The notes under the pieces: model-generated
Database searches by the model: none
The model's input: only the letters and a program-made list of their open reading frames with translations
What the model was told of the DNA's origin: nothing
Shown: piece by piece, positions 15,567 through 24,426 of the stretch
Layout: each line of letters starts with the position of its first letter
How positions within the stretch are numbered: the first letter of the stretch is position 1
Made by a program: the position numbers and the translations under genes
Origin: Spirochaetia bacterium
Lineage (GTDB): Bacteria; Spirochaetota; Spirochaetia; Treponematales; Treponemataceae
DNA: 56,052 nucleotides
Direction: 5' to 3'
NCBI GenBank assembly: GCA_900769325.1
Contig: CAAGGF010000075.1
Span: forward strand, 1-56,052

Positions 15567-16820
15567 ATGGAAAAAAGACGAGTTGTAATTACTGGAATGG
15601 GTGCAATCACACCACTTGGAAACAGCGTTGATGAATTCTGGTCTTCAATAAAGGCTGGAAAAAGCGGAATTGCTCCAATTACACATTTTGATGCATCTAT
15701 TAATAAAGTTCATTATGCAGCCGAAGTAAAAAATTTTGTTCCAGGCGATTATATGGATTCAAAAGAAGCAAGAAAAATGGCTAGGTTTACTCAGTATGCC
15801 GTTGCTGCTTCAAAACAGGCTCTTGAAGATTCTGATTTAATCGGAAAATCAGAAATCCTTGATGAAACAGGAATTATTCTTGGTGTTGGAATCGGAGGAT
15901 TTGAAGTAACTGAAGCTTCTGCAAAAGGTTATTTTAATTCAGGATGCGTAAAAACTGCACCAATGACAATTCCTGAACTTATTCCAAATGAAGCGGGCGG
16001 AAATATTGCCATGACATTCGGAGTTCACGGACCTGTTCAGGCAGTTTCTACAGCGTGTTCTTCAGGAACAGATGCAATGGGTGTCGCATTTGATATGGTT
16101 CGTTCTGGTCGTCTCGATGTTTGTCTTACAGGCGGTGCTGAATCAACAATTAACGGTTACGCAATCGTTTCATTCGAAGTTTTGCACGCTCTTTCTACAG
16201 GTTTTGATGAAGACCCAACAAAAGCAAGCCGTCCTTTTGACAAAAAAAGAAACGGTTTTGTAATGGGAGAAGGTTCTGCTATTTTAGTTTTTGAAGAATA
16301 TGAGCACGCAAAAGCCCGCGGTGCAAAAATTTATGCAGAAGTTGCAGGTTACGGTGCTTCATGTGACGGTTATCATCTTACTTCTCCAAATCCAGACGGA
16401 ATTTGCGGTTCGAAATGTATGACAAGGGCTTTAAAGGATGCTGGAATGGATCCTTCAGAAATTCAATATTACAATGCTCACGGAACTTCTACACACATAA
16501 ACGACCCTTCAGAAACTCGAATGATAAAACTTGCTTTTGGCGAAGAAAATGCAAAAAAATTAAAAATTTCTTCTACAAAATCTATGCACGGTCACTGTCT
16601 TGGGGCAACTGGTGCAATTGAAGCTATGGTTTGTGTAAAGGCAATAAATGACAGTTTCTATCCTGCAACGATTAACCTTGATGAACAGGATATCGAAGGT
16701 GGCTGTGACCTTAATTACATTCCCAACAAAGGTTTTGAAGGTAATATTGATGCTGCAATGTCTGCAACTTTCGGTTTTGGCGGACATAACGGTGCAATTA
16801 TTCTTAAAAAAGTAAAATAA
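15567..16820 (+). CDS. fabF: Beta-ketoacyl-ACP synthase II (second copy)
   Basis: Second FabF-type condensing enzyme of the cluster, 417 residues. Catalytic residues are intact: Cys164 in STACSSGTD, His305 in NAHGTSTH and His343 in the sequence MHGHCLGATGA, where the usual TGH is replaced by HGH. It is clearly a duplicate of the gene at 10785 but diverged across its length, so the duplication is old. With no fabB, fabA or fabH in the window, a division of labour between the two synthases (for example unsaturated or branched chains) is possible but unproven. GAGG precedes the ATG. Confidence 0.95.
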   Translation: MEKRRVVITGMGAITPLGNSVDEFWSSIKAGKSGIAPITHFDASINKVHYAAEVKNFVPGDYMDSKEARKMARFTQYAVAASKQALEDSDLIGKSEILDETGIILGVGIGGFEVTEASAKGYFNSGCVKTAPMTIPELIPNEAGGNIAMTFGVHGPVQAVSTACSSGTDAMGVAFDMVRSGRLDVCLTGGAESTINGYAIVSFEVLHALSTGFDEDPTKASRPFDKKRNGFVMGEGSAILVFEEYEHAKARGAKIYAEVAGYGASCDGYHLTSPNPDGICGSKCMTRALKDAGMDPSEIQYYNAHGTSTHINDPSETRMIKLAFGEENAKKLKISSTKSMHGHCLGATGAIEAMVCVKAINDSFYPATINLDEQDIEGGCDLNYIPNKGFEGNIDAAMSATFGFGGHNGAIILKKVK

Positions 16821-16864
16821 GTGATCTAAAGAGGGCTTTGCCTCCTTAATGTAAGAGGAAAATT

Positions 16865-17296
16865 ATGGCATTAACGACAGATATAAAATCGCTTTTACCT
16901 CACAGAGAACCGTTTCTTTTTGTCGATGCAATTTTAAGTGCAGATGATAAAGGCTGTGTCTGTGAACATACTTTTACGGAAAACGAATTCTTTTTTAAAG
17001 GACACTTTCCTGAATATCCTGTAGTTCCAGGTGTAATTTTATGTGAAACAATGGCACAGGCAGGAGGAGCGGCTTTAAGATATTCTGGGGTCGTTTCAGA
17101 TGACAGTCTTTTCTTTTTTGCAACGCTTGATAAAGTAAAATTTAGAAATCAGGTTCGCCCTGGTGACAAAGTAAGAATGGAAATTACTTATCTACGCACA
17201 AGCCCAAAAATGATAAAGCAATCTGGAAAGGCTTTTGTAGGAGACACTCTTTGTGCAGAAGCAGAGTGGATGTGTCTTGTTGGAAAAGCAGAATAA
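16865..17296 (+). CDS. fabZ: 3-hydroxyacyl-ACP dehydratase FabZ
   Basis: Dehydrates 3-hydroxyacyl-ACP to trans-2-enoyl-ACP, the substrate of the reductase at 12123. The 143-residue hot-dog protein has the FabZ active-site helix: His47 in GHFPEYPVVPG and Glu61 in CETMAQAGG. The Glu, rather than the Asp of FabA, places it with FabZ. The 44-nt gap before it contains a small GAGGGC/GCCTC hairpin and an AGAGGA ribosome binding site. It is the last gene of the cluster and is closed by a bidirectional terminator shared with leuS. No acpP, fabH or acc genes follow. Confidence 0.94.
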   Translation: MALTTDIKSLLPHREPFLFVDAILSADDKGCVCEHTFTENEFFFKGHFPEYPVVPGVILCETMAQAGGAALRYSGVVSDDSLFFFATLDKVKFRNQVRPGDKVRMEITYLRTSPKMIKQSGKAFVGDTLCAEAEWMCLVGKAE

Positions 17297-17310
17297 AATC
17301 GGGTATTAAT

Positions 17311-17380
17311 AAAAAAGGCTTCCTTTAAAAATGCTTGAAACAGTTTTCAAAGTTATTTTAAGGAAGCCTTTTTTGTTTTT
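17311..17380. terminator. Bidirectional terminator between fabZ and leuS
   Basis: Long stem AAAAAAGGCTTCCTTTAAAA with TTTTAAGGAAGCCTTTTTT (17311-17330, 17356-17374), T-rich in both directions. It serves both convergent genes. Confidence 0.92.
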
Positions 17381-17390
17381 AAGAAAAGCT

Positions 17391-19943
17391 TTATTTTACT
17401 ACAAAATTTACAAGTTTATCTTTTACGATAACGCATTTTACGATTTCTTTTCCGTCAAGGAAGCGTTTTGCATCTTGATTTTCTAACGCTTTTTCTTTTA
17501 ATTGTTCATCAGGCGTTCCGGTTGGAGAAAGGAATTTTCCCCTGAGTTTTCCGTTTACCATTACGACAATTGTCTTTTCATCGTCTTTTGCAAAGTCTTC
17601 GTTGACCTCTGGCCATTTTTCGTAAGCGATTGTATTTTTGTTTCCAAGATTATGCCACAATTCTTCCCCAAGGTGAGGTGCATACGGGCTTAAAACTTTG
17701 ACAAAATCTTTCCAGATTGTAAGCGGAATTTTGTCGAGTTTTGACAGTTCGTTTACAAAAATCATCATCTGGCTGATTGCTGTATTGAAATTTAATGTTG
17801 CAGTATCTTCTGTAACTTTTTTGATTGTCTGCGCATAGAGTTTTCTGATGGAAATTAGTTTTTCATCCTGAAGTTTTTGAGAGATGTCGATGTCTTCTAT
17901 TGGTTTTTCAGAAAGATTCCATACTTTTTCAAGAAATCTGTGAATACCTGTAATGCCTTGTGTTGCCCATGGTTTACTCATCGTAAGAGGACCCATAAAC
18001 ATTTCGTACATTCTAACTGAATCTGCACCGTACGATTTAATTTCATCGTCTGGATTTACGACATTTTTCAGGGATTTTGACATTTTTGCGACAATCTGTT
18101 CAAGTTTTTCACCGGTTTTCTTTTCATACCAAAGTCCATCGTCTTTTTGTTCGACTTCATCAACAGGAACAAGCGTTTTGTTTGCTCTTTGGAATGCAAA
18201 AGAAGTAATCATTCCCTGATTTACAAGGCGCTTAAAAGGTTCTTTTGTTGAAACAACCCCAATGTCGTAAAGGACTTTGTGCCAGAACCTTGCATAAAGA
18301 AGGTGCAAAACGGCATGTTCTGCACCACCGATATATAAATCTACAGGCATCCAGTATTTTTCTTTTTCAGGGGAACAGAACTGTTTTTCGTTTTTAGGGT
18401 CGAGATATCGAAGGTAATACCAGCATGAACCTCCCCACTGAGGCATTGTGTTTGTTTCGCGTTTTGCATTTGAAGAACATTTAGGGCATTTGCAGTTTAC
18501 CCAGCTTGAAATTCCTGCAAGAGGAGATTCACCTGTTCCTGTAGGCTGATAAGATTTTACTTCCGGCAGTTTTAAAGGAAGTTCTTCTTCTGGAACTGGT
18601 ACTGTTCCACATTTTGGACAGTGAATTAAAGGAATCGGCTCACCCCAGTATCGCTGTCTGCTGAATACCCAGTCGCGCAGTTTGTAATTGATAGCTTTTC
18701 TTCCGATTTTGTGTTCTTCAAGGAAAGAAAGCATTTTTTCTATTGCATCTTTTTTGTTCAGACCGTCAAGAAAGTCAGAATTTACATGAAGTCCGTCTTC
18801 CTGCCATGGTTCTTCCTGAACATTTACTTTTGATTTTAAAACTTCGATTATTGGCAGATTGAATTTTTTTGCAAATTCCCAGTCTCTCTTGTCGTGTGCA
18901 GGAACTGCCATAATTGCTCCCGTTCCATAAGAAATGAGGACATAATCTGCAATCCAAATCGGAATGAGTTTTCCGTTTACAGGATTTATCGCATAGCTTC
19001 CTGAAAAAACTCCCGTTTTATCTTTGTTTAAATCTGTTCGCTCAAGGTCTGATTTTTTTGCAGCGGATTCAAGGTATGATTCAACCTGATTTTTTTGTTC
19101 TGGTGTTGTGATTTCTGGAACGATTTTGTGCTCTGGTGAAACAACCATATAAGTTGCCCCAAAAAGCGTGTCGCATCTTGTTGTATAAACGGTAAGTGTT
19201 TTGTCTGTTGGTTTTCCGTCTTTATCTGCAACTGTGAAAGTTACTTCAGCCCCGGTCGATTTTCCAATCCAATTGTGCTGCATTAGTTTTACGCTTTCCG
19301 GCCAGTCAAGTTCGTCAAGGTCTTTGTCGAGTCTGTCTGCGTAGTCTGTGATTTTTAAAATCCACTGACGGATAGTTTTATGCGTAACTTCTGAATGACA
19401 TCTTTCGCATTTTCCGTCTTTTACTTCTTCATTTGCAAGACCTGTCATGCACGACGGGCACCAGTTGATTGGCGTCTGGTCTTCGTATGCAAGTCCTTTT
19501 TTGTAAAGCTGAAGAAAAATCCATTGTGTCCATTTGTAATATTCCGGTTCACATGTTGAAATGCATCTGTCCCAGTCGTAGCTGAAACCTAATGATTTAA
19601 TTTGTTTTGTAAAGTGCCTGATGTTTTCGTTTGTTGTGATTTTTGGATGAGTTCCGGTTTTGATGGCGTAATTTTCAGCCGGAAGTCCGAATGCATCGTA
19701 TCCCATCGGATGAAGGACATTGTAACCGTTCATTCTAAGATAGCGGCAGTAAATGTCTGTTGCCGTGTAGCCTTCTGGATGTCCTACATGAAGACCTGCT
19801 GCAGACGGGTAGGGAAACATGTCAAGAACATACATTCTTTTTTCTTTTGGAAATGACGGGTCTTCTTTTGCTTTAAATGTTTTGTTTTCGTCCCAAAATT
19901 TCTGCCATTTTGATTCGATTTGTTCAAAAGGATATTTTGACAT
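17391..19943 (-). CDS. leuS: Leucyl-tRNA synthetase
   Basis: Class I synthetase that charges tRNA-Leu. The 850-residue protein has the HIGH-type motif HVGH (52-55), the CP1 editing domain with TTRCDTLFGA, zinc-type cysteine pairs in the insertion (CPKC, CPKCSS), and KMSKS at 620-624, followed by the anticodon-binding helices and C-terminal domain. Length is typical of bacterial LeuRS. A GAGG site precedes the ATG. It is monocistronic: its own promoter lies upstream and a strong terminator downstream. Confidence 0.97.
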   Translation of the reverse strand: MSKYPFEQIESKWQKFWDENKTFKAKEDPSFPKEKRMYVLDMFPYPSAAGLHVGHPEGYTATDIYCRYLRMNGYNVLHPMGYDAFGLPAENYAIKTGTHPKITTNENIRHFTKQIKSLGFSYDWDRCISTCEPEYYKWTQWIFLQLYKKGLAYEDQTPINWCPSCMTGLANEEVKDGKCERCHSEVTHKTIRQWILKITDYADRLDKDLDELDWPESVKLMQHNWIGKSTGAEVTFTVADKDGKPTDKTLTVYTTRCDTLFGATYMVVSPEHKIVPEITTPEQKNQVESYLESAAKKSDLERTDLNKDKTGVFSGSYAINPVNGKLIPIWIADYVLISYGTGAIMAVPAHDKRDWEFAKKFNLPIIEVLKSKVNVQEEPWQEDGLHVNSDFLDGLNKKDAIEKMLSFLEEHKIGRKAINYKLRDWVFSRQRYWGEPIPLIHCPKCGTVPVPEEELPLKLPEVKSYQPTGTGESPLAGISSWVNCKCPKCSSNAKRETNTMPQWGGSCWYYLRYLDPKNEKQFCSPEKEKYWMPVDLYIGGAEHAVLHLLYARFWHKVLYDIGVVSTKEPFKRLVNQGMITSFAFQRANKTLVPVDEVEQKDDGLWYEKKTGEKLEQIVAKMSKSLKNVVNPDDEIKSYGADSVRMYEMFMGPLTMSKPWATQGITGIHRFLEKVWNLSEKPIEDIDISQKLQDEKLISIRKLYAQTIKKVTEDTATLNFNTAISQMMIFVNELSKLDKIPLTIWKDFVKVLSPYAPHLGEELWHNLGNKNTIAYEKWPEVNEDFAKDDEKTIVVMVNGKLRGKFLSPTGTPDEQLKEKALENQDAKRFLDGKEIVKCVIVKDKLVNFVVK

Positions 19944-20018
19944 TTTTTATGCCTCTGATGAATTTTTTTAGTAAAAATTTTACTTGATAGATTTTTCGAA
20001 ATTTTTAAAATTGAAAAT

Positions 20019-20057
20019 CGACTTTTTTATTATATTGTAAAAAGTCGTGAATTACAA
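20019..20057 (-). promoter_or_regulatory. leuS promoter inside a 9-bp inverted repeat
   Basis: On the minus strand TTGTAA (20057-20052), 17 nt, TATAAT (20034-20029). A perfect repeat CGACTTTTT/AAAAAGTCG (20019-20027, 20039-20047) flanks the -10 box, so it could be an operator. The leader is about 79 nt; no T-box motif is present. The rest of the 19944-20116 gap holds AT-rich hairpins only. Confidence 0.55.
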
Positions 20058-20116
20058 TGAAAAAATTAAAAAGCCATGTAAAAATCGCAATGGACTTTAA
20101 GAGGAAAAATAAAATT

Positions 20117-21763
20117 TTAATTTTTTACAAGTCCCGGATAAGTTCTTGGAATCTTTTGGATGTACACCGATTTTAGCGGATGAATATTGAAAGGATTTGT
20201 GTACCAGCCTTTGACCTTGTTTAAATTTATTATGTTCAGTGAAACCGGGTGCTGAACTGGAAGAATCATTGCATCATCTAAAAGAATTTGTTCTGCCTGG
20301 GAAAGAAGTTTTTCGCGGTTTTCGTCTGTGTAAAGGTTTGCCTCTTTTAATTTTTCTTCAAATTCTGAATTTGACCAGCCTGAAATGTTTAATGAAGAGT
20401 CTTTTTTGTATAATTCAAGGAATGTAAGCGGATCTGTAAAATCTCCAATCCATGAATAGAAAAACATATCTGCGTTTGACGATGTTATTTGAGAAAGAGT
20501 TGAAGTCTGAATGAAATTTACATTAACTCCGAGTTCTTTCCATGCATCTTTTAAAATCTGTGCTTTTTCTTCCTGAAATTCTGACAGTGCAATAGAAAGG
20601 CTTAAGATTTGTTCTTCCGGAATGTCGTATTTTTTTCTAGCCTCATTCATAAGTCGTTTTCCTTGAATTGAATCTGTGTAATCGTAGCCTTGAACTTTAG
20701 GATAATTTTTAACCGGATAAACGAAGGTGCTTGCTTTTACGAAAACATTTTCACGGATTTTATCCCACGGACATGATTCAAGAAGAGCCTGCCTGAATTC
20801 TTTTTTATTCCAGATGTTAAAATCTGAAGTCTTATCGGAATCGTTTTCGTCGTAAATTTTAAAAGAAAGATATTCTGTTCCGAATTGAACTGAAATATGT
20901 TTTGAATTTTCGTCAATTATTTTTGAGTAATTTACAGGACCTGTAATCCATTCTGAAAGTGCGGTGTTGAAAAAAAACGAATTGTCTTCTGCATTATCTG
21001 TAAGAAGAAATGAGGCACTTTGAAGTTTTATGTTTTCGCTGTCGTAATAATGAGGATTTTTTAAAAGTTCAAGTTCTGTTGGCGTAAACATACTGATGTA
21101 AAATGGTCCGCTAAAAATTCCGGGCGTTTCTGAAACTACTGAAAAAGATGGCATGCACAAAAGTCGGGGAAGGTAGGATGCTGGAGCTGTAAGGTGAACC
21201 AGCAAAGTTTTTTCATCCGGCGTGTAAAGTCCTACTTCTTCCAAAGAGGCTTTTCCCATTCTGAAATCTTTTGCGCCTTCTATTATATCAAAAAGACTTG
21301 AATACGGAGCGTTTTTTGTTTTTAAAAGTTTTATCCAGGAATTTTTTACATCGTAAGAAGTGATTGTTTTTCCGTCGCAGAATTTTGCGTTGTCCCTTAG
21401 AATGAAAGTCCAGCGTTTTTTGTCACGGCTGATTTTGTAGTCTTTTGCAATGGCGAAATCCGGTTCACATGTTTTTGGATTGTAAGAAAAAAGTCCTTCG
21501 TAGATGTTGATTAAGATTTGTGCTTCTGAACTGTAGGAACTTAAGTGCGGATTGAGCGTAAGAATTTCTGAAGAATGAGAAATAGTTATGTGAGTTTGTA
21601 TTTCCTGTTTTTGATTCTGTACCTGTTCTGTTTCTTCTGCAAAAAAGTCAGGATTTTCTATTATTATATCATCTTCGGTTTCGAGTTCGGAATTTTGAGA
21701 AAAAACTGAAAATGAAATGCTTAAAAAAACTAGCGTAAAAATTTTTTTTAATGTTTTATTCAC
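20117..21763 (-). CDS. ABC-type solute-binding protein, family 5 (OppA/DppA-like)
   Basis: 548 residues with an N-terminal signal peptide (about residues 1-22, ending VFSQ) and no lipobox Cys, then an acidic linker and the family 5 binding fold: LNPHLSSYSSEAQILINIYEGL near 75-96, the KDYKISRDKKRWTFILRDNAKFCDG region and DMFFYSWIGDFTDP near 430. The family usually binds oligopeptides for an ABC importer, but no permease or ATPase gene is adjacent. The start is GTG, and the GTGAATAA overlap with the upstream gene implies translational coupling. It is the last of four linked minus-strand genes. Ligand unknown. Confidence 0.82.
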   Translation of the reverse strand: MNKTLKKIFTLVFLSISFSVFSQNSELETEDDIIIENPDFFAEETEQVQNQKQEIQTHITISHSSEILTLNPHLSSYSSEAQILINIYEGLFSYNPKTCEPDFAIAKDYKISRDKKRWTFILRDNAKFCDGKTITSYDVKNSWIKLLKTKNAPYSSLFDIIEGAKDFRMGKASLEEVGLYTPDEKTLLVHLTAPASYLPRLLCMPSFSVVSETPGIFSGPFYISMFTPTELELLKNPHYYDSENIKLQSASFLLTDNAEDNSFFFNTALSEWITGPVNYSKIIDENSKHISVQFGTEYLSFKIYDENDSDKTSDFNIWNKKEFRQALLESCPWDKIRENVFVKASTFVYPVKNYPKVQGYDYTDSIQGKRLMNEARKKYDIPEEQILSLSIALSEFQEEKAQILKDAWKELGVNVNFIQTSTLSQITSSNADMFFYSWIGDFTDPLTFLELYKKDSSLNISGWSNSEFEEKLKEANLYTDENREKLLSQAEQILLDDAMILPVQHPVSLNIINLNKVKGWYTNPFNIHPLKSVYIQKIPRTYPGLVKN

Positions 21764-23177
21764 TTATGTCCATTCCTAATTGTTCTATTTTGTTTATTTG
21801 GTCTGAGAGGTTTATGTATTCAACTCGTTTTTTGTTTGCTGTAATTATTGCATTCTGAAGAGTTAGAAGTTCGATTTTTAGTCCGCGGATTTTTCCTTTG
21901 TTTTTTGAAGAAACTTTAGTTTTAAAATATTCGTCGAGTCCTGAAAGAATGAGAAAAATTTCACGCGTTTCTGAAACCTGTTTGTTTACAAACTGAAGGA
22001 GGGATTCTTCTTCTACTGTATAGATTTTCATGAATTCGCTTGAATTTTTATCTGAAATAGCGAAAAAAAGGTTTTCTTTTCTTTCAAGCGTGTCGATGAA
22101 TGTGTTCATGTCGACAGCCTGCTGATATTTTGATTTTTTCTGCTGGTCGTCGATGTAAATTGTATAGATTACAGGTTTTGTTTTTAAATTTAACGCTCTC
22201 CTTATCATTTTTTTTAGACGCTGGAAAATGGAATTGTGTTCGTTTTCCAGAATAAGAAAATTGTTTGATACGATTCCTGAAAGAATTGAAAATTCTTCTG
22301 CAAGCGATGAAAGAGTTTTTAAAGATTCCATCAGAATTTTGCGCGGATTTACAGCAGATTTTTTTGATTTTGACTGTTCCGTCTTAGGAATTTTAAGGCT
22401 TGAAAGAACTTTTTGCCTGAGTTCTTCTTTGTTAAGGGCATGGTCTTCTTCTGAGATTTCCTGTATAAGGTCTGTGTATATTTTTTGTTTTGGAAAAAGT
22501 TTTTGCAATGTTCTTTTGATTTTAAGGGCTTCTTCGTCGCTGTTGTTTGAAGGGGTTTCTGAGTTGAATTCTTTTGTTGTAAGGACATTCTGCCTGATGT
22601 TGAATTTATATGATTCTTTTTGAAAATCCATAAGGGACGAAAGCGTTTTTTGAATGGCTGAAGTTGCTTCTGAATTTTTTCGAACCATGTCGTTTAAAGT
22701 CGTCGTGCTTATGAATTGGGATTTTTTTCTAAGTTCGTTTATTAAAATTCCCATGGCTCTTGTATTTGGTTTAGGACTTGAAGGCGTACATGTTGTCCAG
22801 TTTATGAATATGGCAAGTTTTTTTAGTTTTTCGATTCTGTCGAAGTTTAAAAAATCTGTAGAAAATTTGTAATAATTGCAGGCGAAAGTTAAATTTGATT
22901 CGTACTCTGAAATGCGTAATCCCATGACTTGAGATATTTCTGCTTCGTTAAAAGATTCTTCCTGAGGTAATTCAATGTCTTCGTAATTTTGAGATGACTT
23001 GTATGGATCTGGCGTTATAAGAGCGTGCTTGTCCATTAAATCGAAAAGGTTTTGAACGCATACATGAATAAGGCGGTAATTTTCGAGGAGTTTTGGAAGT
23101 TCTATTGTATTGAACCATGCTGCTTTTTTTTCTATTGCGGTTTTTAAACTTGAGGTGAAATCAAGGGAATTTTCCAT
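21756..23177 (-). CDS. Uncharacterised cytoplasmic helical protein
   Basis: I do not recognise this 473-residue protein. It has no signal peptide or membrane segment, is rich in Lys, Glu, Ser and Leu and is predicted by eye to be mostly helical, with charged, coiled-coil-like stretches around residues 195-290. The ATG at 23177 is preferred to an in-frame TTG at 23183. No Shine-Dalgarno site is visible; CATAAT ends 7 nt before the ATG on the minus strand, so this may also be leaderless, although no good -35 is found. Its stop overlaps the GTG start of the solute-binding protein gene by 8 nt, so the two are probably linked in function. Confidence 0.7.
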   Translation of the reverse strand: MENSLDFTSSLKTAIEKKAAWFNTIELPKLLENYRLIHVCVQNLFDLMDKHALITPDPYKSSQNYEDIELPQEESFNEAEISQVMGLRISEYESNLTFACNYYKFSTDFLNFDRIEKLKKLAIFINWTTCTPSSPKPNTRAMGILINELRKKSQFISTTTLNDMVRKNSEATSAIQKTLSSLMDFQKESYKFNIRQNVLTTKEFNSETPSNNSDEEALKIKRTLQKLFPKQKIYTDLIQEISEEDHALNKEELRQKVLSSLKIPKTEQSKSKKSAVNPRKILMESLKTLSSLAEEFSILSGIVSNNFLILENEHNSIFQRLKKMIRRALNLKTKPVIYTIYIDDQQKKSKYQQAVDMNTFIDTLERKENLFFAISDKNSSEFMKIYTVEEESLLQFVNKQVSETREIFLILSGLDEYFKTKVSSKNKGKIRGLKIELLTLQNAIITANKKRVEYINLSDQINKIEQLGMDISE

Positions 23178-23246
23178 AAACAATATTATGAACTAGAATT
23201 GATAAAAAATCTACAAAATAAAATCAAAGTTCATTTTTTTTCTAAA

Positions 23247-24416
23247 TTACATAAGATTTGCATTTTTGAGAGCGTTCTTTAAATTTACTTTTAAAAATCC
23301 TGATTTTCCGGTGTTTATGAAATTTGTCTGTTCCCATGAAGCATAGAGAGTTGAGTCGGAAATTGCAAAACCTGTGTATGAATATCCTGAAGGAAGTTTT
23401 GGAAGTTTTATTCCGCATGTTTTTCCGTTGTTTATCTGGCTTGAATTGTGCAGAAATCCGTTTAAATACATCGTTCCGTCCTGAAAAAGAAGTGCAGAAT
23501 AAGTTTCTGAAAAGACTGCCGTCGCTGAAAGAGCTGGAGAATCCGCTTTTGAAACATAAGTTTTTGGCGAGTGCCCTTGATTTGTGTAAAGAGTTACTTC
23601 AAAATTCAGTTTTTTGTTAACCGATTTAATTAATTCCTTCAGGCGCTCTGGGGCATTTTCTAAATTTGAAAGATTTTTTTGTTTTCGGAATTCTTCTTTT
23701 GTGTTTTCTGAAAGAAGAATTTTTTTTGCGGCTGTAGAAGGCGTGATTGAAAGAAGGTTTTCTTTCGGCTGAAAAGAGATGTATGAAAAATTTATTTGTT
23801 CTTCTGAAGAATTTTTTAATGCACAGGAGAAAACATTTCCGTCCCAGAGAAAATCCGTAACCTGAGAGTGAAAATCATTTGAAAGGTTTTCTGAATTTAT
23901 TATTTTGTAGAAAATTTTTGTTTCGGGATTCATTTGAATTAAAAACTCGGAAGATTTTAGAGATTCGCTTTGTTTCATTGACTGGTTGAAAAATGAATTT
24001 TTATAAAGTCCGCATAAAGGCGTGTTTTCGTAGAACACAAGGTTTCCGGCCGTTTTTCCGCTGAATAATGAATCTTCTGAAAGCGTGAAAAAATCATCTT
24101 CAAAAGTTAAAAATCCAATCTGGTTTACAACCGCGTATGCCTTTTGAATTTGGTTTTCGATTTGTGGTGCACCTCTGATGCTTGAAATTCTTGTTGCTTC
24201 TGTGTACGGTTTTTGCGGAACAACAGGAGAATCTGAAATTTTTTCTATTTGCTTTACTTTTCCTGAATAAAAACAGAACCATGCGTGATTTTTGCTTTCA
24301 ATTTCGACTGAAATTTGATTTTGATTTTTTTCTTTTTTTGTGCATGATAAAAATAAAAGTGAAAGTGCTGAAAATGTTAAAAATATTTTTTTTGCAGTAA
24401 AAATTTTAAAGTTCAT
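23247..24416 (-). CDS. Uncharacterised lipoprotein, 389 residues
   Basis: Starts with a lipoprotein signal peptide: a basic, then hydrophobic stretch followed by LFLSC, with Cys25 as the likely lipidated residue. The rest is Ser/Asn/Lys-rich; a C-terminal stretch (about residues 300-375) looks beta-rich, with repeated short hydrophobic strands. Family unknown. The ATG at 24416 is chosen because it places the signal peptide at the N terminus; an in-frame TTG at 24452 would overlap the upstream gene. The gap to the upstream lipoprotein is 10 nt, so the two are co-transcribed. Confidence 0.7.
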   Translation of the reverse strand: MNFKIFTAKKIFLTFSALSLLFLSCTKKEKNQNQISVEIESKNHAWFCFYSGKVKQIEKISDSPVVPQKPYTEATRISSIRGAPQIENQIQKAYAVVNQIGFLTFEDDFFTLSEDSLFSGKTAGNLVFYENTPLCGLYKNSFFNQSMKQSESLKSSEFLIQMNPETKIFYKIINSENLSNDFHSQVTDFLWDGNVFSCALKNSSEEQINFSYISFQPKENLLSITPSTAAKKILLSENTKEEFRKQKNLSNLENAPERLKELIKSVNKKLNFEVTLYTNQGHSPKTYVSKADSPALSATAVFSETYSALLFQDGTMYLNGFLHNSSQINNGKTCGIKLPKLPSGYSYTGFAISDSTLYASWEQTNFINTGKSGFLKVNLKNALKNANLM

Positions 24417-24426
24417 TAGTCTAAGT

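Noticed and set aside
22228..22623. 131-codon plus-strand open frame
   Set aside because: Antisense to the minus-strand 473-residue gene with no ribosome site or recognisable motif.
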